NCBI GenBank assembly: GCA_963746955.1
Contig: CAVVDR010000010.1
Location: 29,207 to 93,206 of the forward strand
DNA length: 64,000 nt
Direction of reading: 5' to 3'
Source: DASQBT01 sp963746955
GTDB lineage: Bacteria; Pseudomonadota; Gammaproteobacteria; Burkholderiales; Thiobacillaceae
The stretch's first letter is position 1; every line of letters begins with the position of its first letter. Shown in pieces: positions 51,997 to 59,887 of the stretch. The notes under the pieces are model-generated. The model was not told the origin of the DNA, ran no database searches, and saw only the letters and a program-made list of their open reading frames with translations. Position numbers and translations under genes: made by a program.

Positions 51997-52632
51997 ATTG
52001 GCGCTGTTTCCAATGGCAACGACCACAAGGAATATAAAGAAAAAGGCGATTGCCGCTAGCACTCTCGGCACACCAATTATTTCATGTTCAACCGAAAATC
52101 CGTCGTCTTTGTCCCACGATGTTATGCCGTTACGGGTCAGTCGTCTGTGCGCGATTATCATCGTAATGATCGTTGCGATTGGGAACCCTGTTCCAAACCC
52201 CCGCCACCAGACTTTAAAGCTTCTCGCGAGTGCCTGCGAAAAGTCAATGGGCGAACCTGAAGTTAATGCGATTTTAGTTTTAAACAGCCACTTGCCCTGC
52301 GTGGTTTGAAAAGATGATAGAAGTAAAGCCTCAACGAACACCCACGCAAAAATCAACACCATTCCAAGCGCATAGTCATTCTGCCTTTCGAGAAATTGTG
52401 GTGCAATAACCGCAAGAATTACTCCGCCGATAAGGCTAAATGAATATACGTCGAACATCCGAGCCCAGTACCGTACCCAAGGTCTAACCTGACTTGGCAC
52501 GGAAACAATCTCGTTGATCGGCTTAGATTCAGGTTGCGCCGTGGGCGGCGCGGATGGCAACAAACTAACACCGCACTTTACACAAAATTTTGCCTCTTGA
52601 ACTGCTAGTTCGCCACATTTGCTACAGAACAT
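51991..52632 (-). CDS. RDD-family membrane protein with zinc ribbon
   Basis: 213 residues. A zinc-ribbon N-terminus (FCSKCGELAV, FCVKCGVSL) precedes an RDD domain (RPWVRYWARMFDVYSFSLIG carries the RDD Arg and Asp) with about four membrane spans (to about residue 205). RDD proteins are probable transport or Na+ handling proteins. The zinc-ribbon start is like those at 41483 and 53864. Confidence 0.82.
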   Translation of the reverse strand: MFCSKCGELAVQEAKFCVKCGVSLLPSAPPTAQPESKPINEIVSVPSQVRPWVRYWARMFDVYSFSLIGGVILAVIAPQFLERQNDYALGMVLIFAWVFVEALLLSSFQTTQGKWLFKTKIALTSGSPIDFSQALARSFKVWWRGFGTGFPIATIITMIIAHRRLTRNGITSWDKDDGFSVEHEIIGVPRVLAAIAFFFIFLVVVAIGNSANA

Positions 52633-52651
52633 TCTCGTATCTCCCTTTAAC

Positions 52652-52747
52652 GCCTAACGTTTAGCTTAAGGGGCCACCCGGCGGCGAAGCCGACGGGGAA
52701 CCGAGAAGCGCAGCTTCTCGGCGGTACCCTTGAAGCGATGGTTAGGG
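52652..52747 (-). other. attC site, long
   Basis: Left core GCCTAAC 52652-52658, right core GTTAGGG 52741-52747, 96 bp. A long dyad with GAGAAGC / GCTTCTC inner arms. Confidence 0.9.
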
Positions 52748-53122
52748 CTGGGGTTTGACATAGCCTGTGAGATTCTGAAATGTTCGCACTTCATCGCCGC
52801 TGGCCCTGCGAAATGAAATGACTCTTACCGTTTCATCTGGGCGCATGGTCGTAACCATGAGAACGACGTCACCGCAGTCGTCGACGCTCATATGCATATG
52901 GCGAACTTCGCCATTTTCCATGAAGGCATCGCTGACGGCATGCGGAAATATATCTCCCAACGGAAGAACAAGCCGTTCAAGGAGGTGCACGGCACTTTCG
53001 AGTGAATAGCCATGCTTCTCGCGGTTAATGTATTCCTTGTCTCTGTCATAGTCGATCCTGGTTCGACCAAGGACGACCCGAAATTCGTGGCTTGGAATAC
53101 CCAACTTAGCAGGAATGTCCAT
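52742..53122 (-). CDS. BrnT-like toxin family protein
   Basis: 126 residues. RIDYDRDKEYINREKHGYSL matches the BrnT opening (D-x-x-K and KHG), with a distal VRVISFRRASGDEVRTF close to the BrnT active-site end (RxISxRRAs). BrnT is an RNA-cleaving toxin of type II pairs. No BrnA antitoxin is adjacent; the cassette is a single gene. The N-terminal 28 residues and the central insertion (about 60-95) exceed the usual BrnT length of 90-100. Confidence 0.65.
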   Translation of the reverse strand: MDIPAKLGIPSHEFRVVLGRTRIDYDRDKEYINREKHGYSLESAVHLLERLVLPLGDIFPHAVSDAFMENGEVRHMHMSVDDCGDVVLMVTTMRPDETVRVISFRRASGDEVRTFQNLTGYVKPQP

Positions 53123-53124
53123 GG

Positions 53125-53194
53125 CACTAACGGAAGCTCAGGGGCGCGGAGCCGGCTTGCCGGCGCAGCGTCCCTCTGGAGCGTGATGTTAGGG
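53125..53194 (-). other. attC site
   Basis: Left core CACTAAC 53125-53131, right core GTTAGGG 53188-53194, 70 bp. Arms GGAAGCTCAGGGGCGCGG and GCGCAGCGTCCCTCTGGAGC. Confidence 0.88.
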
Positions 53195-53270
53195 AATGAA
53201 TTTGAACAATCGGCGCTGGCGAGACAGCGCACTTCATTTATGTCACCCTGCCCCATTTGGTTCATAGGGC

Positions 53271-53774
53271 CTACTTTCGGACTATTATCTGCTGCACAGT
53301 TTGCTCTGCACGAGGAACGTCTATTACTCTCATCCCGCGCTCGGCGCGTTCTTTCTTCCAAGTACAATAGAATGCTGTGGCTAGATATATCCACATGGCT
53401 ATCCCTGTAATGGTTGCACCTACTGCTACATTCATCCCCCATTGTAAGAAATTCGCAAGCAACAACAGGATTCCAGCTACAAATGCCCCAATGATTAGCG
53501 CAGCTAGGAGTACGTGCGCTGTGCGGACTGGAGTAAAGCCGTAATACAACCTGAGCATTCTGTACCAGCCAACGGGGAACATCACACAGAGTACGGCCAC
53601 TTGTACCAGCGCACCAAAAATCGCGCCGAAAGCAGTGGCAATAAAAAGTGATGTATCTTTATCGTTCGCGAAGTACATAAGGGTGGCGAACATGACGCCC
53701 GCACAAACACCAATCCACCCCAGCTTCGGCGAGAGGCGCACTTCGTTGAACGCTACATCGAGTATGGGTTTCAT
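53271..53774 (-). CDS. Membrane protein of unknown function
   Basis: 167 residues with four hydrophobic segments (about 20-40, 48-70, 85-110, 115-140). The C-terminal polar tail (ERGMRVIDVPRAEQTVQQII) follows the last span. No family was recognised. The ATG is 27 bp from the attC at 53801. Confidence 0.65.
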   Translation of the reverse strand: MKPILDVAFNEVRLSPKLGWIGVCAGVMFATLMYFANDKDTSLFIATAFGAIFGALVQVAVLCVMFPVGWYRMLRLYYGFTPVRTAHVLLAALIIGAFVAGILLLLANFLQWGMNVAVGATITGIAMWIYLATAFYCTWKKERAERGMRVIDVPRAEQTVQQIIVRK

Positions 53775-53800
53775 GGATGTTCCTCGCTATTTCAGGTAAC

Positions 53801-53863
53801 GCCTAACGTCCAAGCTCAGGGGCGCGCCGCTTGCGGCGCGCCCCTTGGAGCGCAGTGTTAGGC
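53801..53863 (-). other. attC site
   Basis: Left core GCCTAAC 53801-53807, right core GTTAGGC 53857-53863, 63 bp. GGGGCGCGCCGC / GCGGCGCGCCCC arms, near-identical to the array-1 site at 41410. Confidence 0.94.
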
Positions 53864-54400
53864 TTACCGTGCGACACCAAGTACAAGGCCGACAATTGCA
53901 GCAGCAATGAAGAAGCCGACGAATGCAGCAACCCCAATAAGCAACGCTTTGCCCCAAGGTTTTCTGGCGTAGCTTGATCCGAACTTTTCTTTAACGTACT
54001 TGCTTTGTGCCCGCCCGGCTGAAAAATACCAAACAATTAGAAAAAGAATTCCAAGCCCTCGGGCTGCTCCATCTGCGGCCTTTGAGTCGTCCATGAATAC
54101 GCCCATGAGCACATAGACTGCGAGCATTCCTAGGCTGACATAGAACCAGTGTTGTGACGACGCAGCCTTCTCAGGTTCACCAAGTACGCGCCAATTGAGC
54201 ATTTGGAGATATGAGCCAAACGCGGGAGAGAAGATCAGACTCCAGTTCGCCGTTGCATTGGGGTTCCAGATTGCAGATCCGGTGTCTTGAGATTTAACAC
54301 CTGGCTTTGGTTGTGCGGTCGCACCGGATAACGAGTTGCCGCATTTCTGGCAGAAGCGTGCTTCTGGTTGATTTTCAGTGCCGCAATGAGAACAGAACAT
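53864..54400 (-). CDS. Zinc-ribbon membrane protein 2
   Basis: 178 residues. FCSHCGTENQ and FCQKCGNSL form the zinc ribbon; three hydrophobic segments follow (about 88-106, 115-132, 150-176) after a WNPNATANWSLIFSPAFGSY loop common in zinc-ribbon membrane proteins. No family was named. It shares its N-terminus type with the cassettes at 41483 and 51991. Confidence 0.75.
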   Translation of the reverse strand: MFCSHCGTENQPEARFCQKCGNSLSGATAQPKPGVKSQDTGSAIWNPNATANWSLIFSPAFGSYLQMLNWRVLGEPEKAASSQHWFYVSLGMLAVYVLMGVFMDDSKAADGAARGLGILFLIVWYFSAGRAQSKYVKEKFGSSYARKPWGKALLIGVAAFVGFFIAAAIVGLVLGVAR

Positions 54401-54416
54401 GCTTCCTCCTGGTTGA

Positions 54417-54496
54417 GGCTAACGAATAGCGTTTATCCGACGGAGGGAAGGCGCGAAGCGCCGCTCCCGACGGTCGGGTGCAACGCGTGGTTGGGC
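54417..54496 (-). other. attC site
   Basis: Left core GGCTAAC 54417-54423, right core GTTGGGC 54490-54496, 80 bp. A distinct arm family, GACGGAGGGAAGGCGCGAAG. Confidence 0.88.
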
Positions 54497-54497
54497 G

Positions 54498-55043
54498 TCA
54501 CCGGCATATTGCGGCAATCTCGCCCCGAAAGAGCTGGAGCATCTGTTCACCAGTAGTCTCGCTTACACCTACCGCGTGGCCTTCAGCCTTGTACGCCCTG
54601 AGTAGTTTGAGTAACCATTCACGATACAGGCAGGCCGATTGAAGAGCCCAGGTGAGGCTAGGCCGGCCTTCGTACCGGAAACCGAAATCAAAGTGAGCGA
54701 GCCGATTGTTACGGAAGTCAACCATCTCTTTGTGATACTTCTTCCAGTCGTCCTTGGCTATGTTCAGCCCGTCTACTACCATCGCCATTCCGAATGGTTC
54801 AAGTTCAGCGCCCGCCGGTATTGGAAGGACTTCTGCCAGTTTCTTCCAATGAGCTTCCTGCGAGTCCGTTCCGAAGAGCTGATTCCAAGAGATGATTGCC
54901 TCGGAGTAGCACATGTCGCAAATGCTTACCCAGGCATTGTTCTTCGCACATACGCTCGCAATGTGCTCGACGTAGATGCACCCTCGAATGCAGTCGTGCG
55001 CAAGATGAAACTGCACCTCAACCGGGTCAACGACAAGCTTCAT
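54498..55043 (-). CDS. Hypothetical cassette protein with HEPN-like motif
   Basis: 181 residues. The protein is helical, with Cys residues at about 18-45 (HDCIRGC, SVCAKNN, SICDMCY). DFRNNRLAHFDF contains an Arg-x5-His spacing that fits the loose HEPN RNase motif RX4-6H. HEPN proteins cut RNA or act in toxin systems. The motif alone is weak, and it may be a structural coincidence. Confidence 0.6.
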   Translation of the reverse strand: MKLVVDPVEVQFHLAHDCIRGCIYVEHIASVCAKNNAWVSICDMCYSEAIISWNQLFGTDSQEAHWKKLAEVLPIPAGAELEPFGMAMVVDGLNIAKDDWKKYHKEMVDFRNNRLAHFDFGFRYEGRPSLTWALQSACLYREWLLKLLRAYKAEGHAVGVSETTGEQMLQLFRGEIAAICR

Positions 55044-55049
55044 TGTGAC

Positions 55050-55133
55050 GCCTAACGAGCTAACCGGCGCTGCGCGGCCTTATCGGGCTGCGTCCAACGA
55101 CCGAAGGGAGCGAGGTTGAGCGTCATGTTAGAA
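55050..55133 (-). other. attC site
   Basis: Left core GCCTAAC 55050-55056, right core GTTAGAA 55127-55133, 84 bp. Arms CCGGCGCTGCGCGGCC and GGGCTGCGTCCAACGACCG-type. Confidence 0.88.
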
Positions 55134-55134
55134 C

Positions 55135-55539
55135 TCATGTTGTGACGGCCTTTCGGTACCAGACACTTACAGGTTTGGTGAATAACAAGAACAGGGAGTA
55201 AACCTGAAGGCCCACCTGAGCTACAGAAAGCGCACCGACTACAGGCGCCCGGGAAAATTCGCCGATCATCAACGGTAAGGTTGGTAGAATTCCGACAATG
55301 AACAGAACGAGAAATGTAATGCGTGCCCAGTTTCTTCCTGCTGAAATCTTGAAGATCAAAAACCCGATAAAGGCAAAAGTGATGATCAGCACTAAATTTG
55401 TGAACGCGGCGGGTGCTACTGCACCAAGGTGTGAGAAGTCCATCAGCATTTTGACTAACCCGACTGCCAAGGATGCCCAGAGAAGGTTTACAGCCGTCGT
55501 GACAGATTGTGGTTTTTGAACTGCGTCTTGCGCTCCCAT
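55135..55539 (-). CDS. Membrane protein of unknown function
   Basis: 134 residues with four hydrophobic segments (about 18-36, 42-64, 75-92, 100-122). The N-terminal MGAQDAVQKPQSVTTAV and a C-terminal WYRKAVTT are polar. It resembles small four-span membrane cassette proteins of unknown function. The start has a GGGGAAAT ribosome-like site before ATG 55539. Confidence 0.65.
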   Translation of the reverse strand: MGAQDAVQKPQSVTTAVNLLWASLAVGLVKMLMDFSHLGAVAPAAFTNLVLIITFAFIGFLIFKISAGRNWARITFLVLFIVGILPTLPLMIGEFSRAPVVGALSVAQVGLQVYSLFLLFTKPVSVWYRKAVTT

Positions 55540-55554
55540 AGTATTTCCCCTGAG

Positions 55555-55620
55555 TTCTAAACGAGTGGAGCTAAGGGGCTGCGCGCTTTTGCGCAGTCCC
55601 GCTTGAGCGTAGGGTTAAGA
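55555..55620 (-). other. attC site
   Basis: Left core TTCTAAAC (one-base expansion, 55555-55562), right core GTTAAGA 55614-55620. Arms GCTAAGGGGCTGCGCGC / GCGCAGTCCCGCTTGAGC, the same family as 33394 and 34608. Confidence 0.8.
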
Positions 55621-55935
55621 GTTTTTTGTGAACTCATCGAATGCCTCATCAAACTCGCGGTGGCCGTAGTAATCGGGGTCAAACTTCAGAACTGCCTTTT
55701 CAATCGTCCGGGATTTGAAGACGTAGAAAGCACCCACGAGGGTTACCACAAGCACCGCAATCACTAGCCATACGACTATTGTAGCGAGAGTTTGCGATGG
55801 AGCTTGCACCACAAGGCCAACAAACCAGTCTTGAAAGAGAATACCCAAGCTTGCCAGAGCACCAGCGAGAGCCTGCAATCCGTAGTGCTTTAACGCTGAT
55901 TCGACCTGCCGCAGTGTCGGGACGCGAATACTCAT
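55615..55935 (-). CDS. Membrane protein of unknown function
   Basis: 106 residues with two hydrophobic segments (about 18-42 and 48-75) and an acidic tail (FDPDYYGHREFDEAFDEFTK). No family was recognised. A group II intron fragment begins only 11 bp before its ATG. Confidence 0.65.
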   Translation of the reverse strand: MSIRVPTLRQVESALKHYGLQALAGALASLGILFQDWFVGLVVQAPSQTLATIVVWLVIAVLVVTLVGAFYVFKSRTIEKAVLKFDPDYYGHREFDEAFDEFTKNS

Positions 55936-55945
55936 CGTGATTCCT

Positions 55946-56020
55946 AATCGGGATAGGGAGAAGCCTCACGGCTCCCCCCTCCCACACCACCGTGCGTACG
56001 GCTCACGTACACGGCGGTTC
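55946..56020 (-). mobile_element. Group II intron 3' end, domains V and VI only
   Basis: On the minus strand, GAACCGCCGTGTACGTGAGC followed by CGTACGCACGGTGGTG is a typical bacterial domain V of the IIC type (56020-55985). GGGAGG and a GAGCCGTGAGGCTT stem-loop follow as domain VI, with CGATT at the 3' end (near 55946). No intron-encoded reverse transcriptase or 5' domains are present. Group IIC introns are known to insert in attC sites, and the fragment lies inside one. Confidence 0.72.
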
Positions 56021-56046
56021 GGCAGATTGAGTCGTTCAGCACGACG

Positions 56047-56053
56047 GTTAGGC
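56047..56053 (-). other. attC right core next to the intron fragment
   Basis: GTTAGGC, 26 bp outside the intron domain V end, with a small GTCGT / ACGAC dyad beside it. The partner left core appears as CCTAAT at 55943-55948. So the site spans about 110 bp with the intron piece inside. Confidence 0.6.
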
Positions 56054-56179
56054 TGCTCAATATGTGCACGAATACCGAACCTTAACTGGCCCTTGGAAAC
56101 TATACTGTTCGTTACAGCAGCTCATGCATGCCTGCATGGAGATTGTTGCTTTTGTGCTCATGATGCCGAGAGTACAAAG

Positions 56180-56512
56180 TCATTTTGCGAAGTTGCTAAA
56201 CAATTGCTTTGCGATTTCAAGAATCCAAGTGATAACTGGCCCGCCTCGATCTACAGCGATCATTGCCATGAAACCTCCTGGCATGCTGGCCCAAGACATG
56301 CCCAGTGCGATTGGCCAAATATCAGTCCAAGCTAAGTTAGAGTCACTGCCGTTTCTATGTGATGCGTAGACCCAAGCGGCAACGCCTCCACCAACAATCG
56401 AAAACAGAAGAAGTGCAGGGATCGATTTTGGCCAAAATAATACTGCTGGTAAACCTCCCACAAAGCCACCGGCCAACATTGCTCCTATTTCCTTTAACGA
56501 AGGGTCGTTCAT
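56180..56512 (-). CDS. Membrane protein, outermost gene of array 2
   Basis: 110 residues with three hydrophobic segments (about 10-30, 35-52, 65-90); HRNGSDSNLAWTDIWPIALG loop. No family was recognised. No second attC core could be identified on the right side. Confidence 0.65.
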   Translation of the reverse strand: MNDPSLKEIGAMLAGGFVGGLPAVLFWPKSIPALLLFSIVGGGVAAWVYASHRNGSDSNLAWTDIWPIALGMSWASMPGGFMAMIAVDRGGPVITWILEIAKQLFSNFAK

Positions 56513-57230
56513 TTGGCCTACAGTTATTCACCAGACCCACCGGTCCGTACTATTAAAATAGTAAGAGCATTCAGATTTGCGATAACTGCTTGATTCATAG
56601 CTGGAGCTTCTTGGTTGTCTGTCCGCATATGTGATGATAGTACGGACGGATAAGGTTGGGTTGTTGTGGAGCCTTCGCGCGGCGGTCCGCTTTGGGCGAA
56701 ATTCTCGAGGGTCCAGTTTTGGCCAGACTGCGACAGATTAGCACTCCCCTTAGCTGACCGCGACCGCAGCAGCAGCTTCCATAATTGCCATAGGGCGCTC
56801 CGCGACCCCAAGCAGTCATAGACGATTTAAATCTGAGCGACCGGATTGCAGCGGAAGGAGACAGTCGACCTTGGCTGCTCGGTCATTAGCGGCCCTACAG
56901 GAAAGCTGTAAACCGCGTTCTCGATCGTTCAGCCTGCAAGCGAAGTTTCAAATCTGGTTTGCCAACATCCCATAGCTTGCACAGCAATGGTCCTGGACCA
57001 TGCTCGATTCCGAATGGGCTCTAGGTAGACAGGAGCGACACTTCAGCCCGGTGTTCCTGGCGTTGGTTTGGCGCATAAACGTAAGTAAAGATAAACGTAA
57101 GTAAAGAACAGCAGCAGGGGGCTAAAGATTTCTCTTCTGTTACCGTATATCTTATTGCAAGGCAATAAGGGGGCGGAAAACCGTTGTCCGCTACGAAACG
57201 CAACACACGCAGACGCTTTTCTTCACATCT
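56513..57230. other. Non-coding stretch right of array 2
   Basis: 718 bases. Stops interrupt all frames; the short minus-strand peptide at 56524-56598 (MNQAVIANLNALTILIV) is not convincing. Two copies of GTAAGTAAAGA occur at about 57080-57108. No integrase, attI or other mobile gene is visible. Confidence 0.5.
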
Positions 57231-57872
57231 GTGGGAGACAAGAGAGTGACTATTATCGTCAGGCAGTACTTACACAAGAAGATCAAGAAGAGTAACAAGT
57301 CACTTCCATTCTCCTCGATAGCTGTAACTCAGCTGCAAACGTCGTCAATCAAAGTTATTGAATTGATTTTCATATTGCTGGCTTTTGCGTTTACGGCTTC
57401 TACAGCCTATGCCGATGTATATAGATGTGTCGTAAACGGAAAAACAGTGTATTCGGACTCGCGGTGTGAATATGGAGCTAGCCCCATTAAATTGCAGGAC
57501 AACATAATAAGGAGGACTCAATCAGATAAGGATCGCGACGATCAGATGGCATACCGCGCAGGTCAAATGGCACTCGAAGAAAAAGTTAACGACGCCAAAT
57601 CGGCAAGACAATATGCGAATAAGTGCTCATTTTCTGCCTATGCCCTTGGGGATGACAAAGGGAAAATACTAGCCGCTGCTGCAAGAGATGAGTGCTATAA
57701 AAATGAAATTCTAAAAGAGTCCGGGAAAAGTGATCAAGTAAGTCTTGATGCGTACAACTTATGGAAAGACCACAGAATCATAACGAAGCGGACACCTCCA
57801 CCCCCACCAGCAGCAGCCCTCAGTTACCATTGTAGGCCGGATTATATGGGTGGTATGCGTTGCGACCCCTAA
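57231..57872 (+). CDS. DUF4124-like exported protein
   Basis: 213 residues. A signal-like segment (ELIFILLAFAFTASTAYA) lies about 44 residues in, so a start near 57363 (TTG) is also possible. DVYRCVVNGKTVYSDSRC is the DUF4124 motif with its Cys pair. A basic region, a coiled segment and a Pro-rich tail follow. It is exported and of unknown function. The AT-rich composition differs from the core genes. Confidence 0.75.
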   Translation: MGDKRVTIIVRQYLHKKIKKSNKSLPFSSIAVTQLQTSSIKVIELIFILLAFAFTASTAYADVYRCVVNGKTVYSDSRCEYGASPIKLQDNIIRRTQSDKDRDDQMAYRAGQMALEEKVNDAKSARQYANKCSFSAYALGDDKGKILAAAARDECYKNEILKESGKSDQVSLDAYNLWKDHRIITKRTPPPPPAAALSYHCRPDYMGGMRCDP

Positions 57873-57960
57873 GTGGACAAAGGCAACACTACCTGACCCT
57901 TCCCGTCAAACAAATCTTGTAAGACAAACTGTTGCGAAATAAAAGGCGCGGATTCAAAGA

Positions 57961-57981
57961 GGAATCAAAGGGGTCAGCGTC
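57961..57981. repeat. Scattered repeat GAATCAAAGGGGTCAG, copy 1
   Basis: GGAATCAAAGGGGTCAGCGT. The same word recurs at 59350-59372 in direct orientation (one change) and at 59471-59492 inverted. Such strings often mark the edges of REP-associated tyrosine transposase loci. Confidence 0.5.
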
Positions 57982-58047
57982 TCATGGCACTACCGGAGAA
58001 ATATCGCAAACTAAAGAGCGGGTAACTTGAGCAAACGGGAGAGTCAT

Positions 58048-58293
58048 ATGCGCACGCTCATAGAAATTGCCACTGAGATCGAGGCTGATTGGCTTGTAAT
58101 CAACAATGCTGGCGCCAAAGATGCACTCGAGTGCATGAAAAAAATGGGGCTCATTACAGAGCCATTTGGAACAGATCCCCATGGCTATTCTATTGTTGGC
58201 TCCTTTCTTACTCACGCGATTGGTTGGCACGGGGTGGTTGCCAGACGCATCAAGAAAGAGCTTAAACAAACGTGTGGCCACCCGAGGCCATAG
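58048..58293 (+). CDS. Small hypothetical protein
   Basis: 81 residues from ATG 58048 (GGGAGAGTC upstream). A helical segment MRTLIEIATEIEADWLVINN precedes LECMKKMGLITEPFGTDPHG and a hydrophobic turn. It recalls short conserved proteins of mobile regions, but the family is unknown. It is followed closely by the J-domain gene. Confidence 0.55.
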   Translation: MRTLIEIATEIEADWLVINNAGAKDALECMKKMGLITEPFGTDPHGYSIVGSFLTHAIGWHGVVARRIKKELKQTCGHPRP

Positions 58294-58380
58294 CATGCAG
58301 CCACTATTTAGGCTATCTGTGCGCTCCAGATGGACGCGCCCTTTGCGGTGCCTCCATGGGCCTGAACATTGGGCCTCAAA

Positions 58381-59313
58381 ATGAGCATTCGAACTCACTA
58401 CGACAACCTACAGGTCGCTGAGAACGCAAGCGCAGAGGTAATCCGGGGGGCTTATCGTTACCTTTCGCAGAAGTGGCACCCTGACAAGAATCCTGACAAC
58501 ACGCTGGAAGCGGCACGGACATCTTCTTTAATCAACGAAGCCTACGCTGTCCTATCAGACCCCCAGCGAAGAAAGGAACATGATCTTTGGATTAGGTCCG
58601 AACGAGAAAGAGGTGCGGCGCGCACTACCAAAGGTCCTGGGAACTTTCAGCCACCGCCATCCAAAGAGACGTCCGTAATGCCAACCCCTAGCAAACTGAA
58701 AGGTGCAGCATCGGGGGCGGGAACCGGTGTTGCAGCCTCTGTCTTGTTCGCTATCGTGCTCTTGCTCGCCAATGGGGTTGGCAATATTGGTGGCAAAGTT
58801 GCAAGTGAAGCGATTTTCGGCCCATCGTCTGACGACATAGTCGCAGCAACTGCTCGGGAGATGAACAAAACACTACCGATGATGGTAGATGGAGAGACGC
58901 GCCTGGACTCAACAGCAGCGGGGCCAGGACGAGTGCTTGCTTACAACTACACACTTATCAACTACGTGGCCTCACAGCTCGATGCGTCATCGCTTGCCGC
59001 GATAGAGCGGCAAGTCGTAGGAGTGAGTTGCAGCCAACAACAACAAAATCTCTTGTCAAAAAACGTCGCCATGCGGTTTAGATACACAAGCTCAGACGGC
59101 TACATGGTTAGAGATTTCACCATTAACCGAAACGCGTGCGGCAATGCCGCCGTCGCTCAGTCCGTAGTGGAGACCGCGACCCCTGCCGAGGTTATTGCGT
59201 CAACACCGCCAGCGGCACGTCGCCCGAGAACCGTGAAGCCAGAGCGAGAACGCTGCGTAATTAAGTCTGTAATGAGCGACCACGAGATCGAAGTTTGCAG
59301 AGGAAGCGGCTAA
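58381..59313 (+). CDS. J-domain protein with membrane anchor
   Basis: 310 residues from ATG 58381. The J domain occupies residues 1-70, with the HPDK motif in KWHPDKNPDN. A membrane segment (about 115-135) and a C-terminal domain with NYTLINYVASQLDASSLAAI, then YTSSDGYMVRDFTINRNACG follow. Such J-proteins stimulate a DnaK. No DnaK gene is nearby. The last part resembles no named family. Confidence 0.85.
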   Translation: MSIRTHYDNLQVAENASAEVIRGAYRYLSQKWHPDKNPDNTLEAARTSSLINEAYAVLSDPQRRKEHDLWIRSERERGAARTTKGPGNFQPPPSKETSVMPTPSKLKGAASGAGTGVAASVLFAIVLLLANGVGNIGGKVASEAIFGPSSDDIVAATAREMNKTLPMMVDGETRLDSTAAGPGRVLAYNYTLINYVASQLDASSLAAIERQVVGVSCSQQQQNLLSKNVAMRFRYTSSDGYMVRDFTINRNACGNAAVAQSVVETATPAEVIASTPPAARRPRTVKPERERCVIKSVMSDHEIEVCRGSG

Positions 59314-59349
59314 GGCGTTTCATATTCCATTCGAGCAGCACAAACATAA

Positions 59350-59377
59350 AGAATCAAAGGGTGCAGCGTCAATTATT
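59350..59377. repeat. Scattered repeat GAATCAAAGGG, copy 2
   Basis: GAATCAAAGGGTGCAGCGTC followed by AATTATTCG. Close to copy 1 and inverted relative to copy 3. Confidence 0.5.
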
Positions 59378-59470
59378 CGTTAACTGACGGAGGGAGCATG
59401 CCATGGTTTGTTGCGATATTGGCCACTGTGGCTAATCCAGCAGGGCAGGGAAGGCGCTATCTGTGAAATA

Positions 59471-59492
59471 GATGACTCTGACCCCTTTGATT
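59471..59492. repeat. Scattered repeat, inverted copy 3
   Basis: GACTCTGACCCCTTTGATTC is the reverse complement of GAATCAAAGGGGTCAGAGTC. It lies inside the frame that precedes the zinc-ribbon gene. Confidence 0.5.
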
Positions 59493-59524
59493 CTGCTGTG
59501 ATTCTGCCGGAAAGGAGTGCTCAG

Positions 59525-59746
59525 ATGCTTTTTCAATGCCAAGCCTGCGAAAGGTCAATCGATTACGAAGCGTCGCCCCAAACTGGGTCCATGCCAAGAG
59601 GTTGGCGAGTTCATGAGATCAAGGGCCGCGGGTTCTTCCTTTGTTCATCATGCGGAAACCCAGCACACTTTCGGGGAGGATTATCGCCTTGGCTAAAGGA
59701 GCAGTTATCTACCAAACACGGTGTTGTGTTTGATCCCGATGATTAA
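59525..59746 (+). CDS. Small zinc-ribbon protein
   Basis: 73 residues from ATG 59525 (AGGAG eight bases before). CQACERSIDYEASPQ and CSSCGNPAHFRGG give two CxxC pairs. The frame stays open upstream to 59408, but that part holds an inverted repeat and no ribosome site. Function unknown. Confidence 0.6.
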   Translation: MLFQCQACERSIDYEASPQTGSMPRGWRVHEIKGRGFFLCSSCGNPAHFRGGLSPWLKEQLSTKHGVVFDPDD

Positions 59747-59887
59747 CCTGTGAAACGCCCGAACCAAGAGCAATGTGGGGTTACAACGCCGACTAAACGG
59801 GGTTGGAGCGGGCGCGCCGAGAAGCGTCGTCGTTTTGCTAGCATCGCCTTGGTGCACCCCTCAACCTCACCTCGTTGGGCATATCCA

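Noticed and set aside
56524..56811. Minus-strand genes of about 95 codons right of array 2
   Set aside because: No ribosome site, low-complexity and charged sequence, and no attC association; treated as non-coding.
59408..59524. Longer start for the zinc-ribbon gene at 59408
   Set aside because: The added part includes the inverted repeat at 59471, while ATG 59525 has an AGGAG in place.
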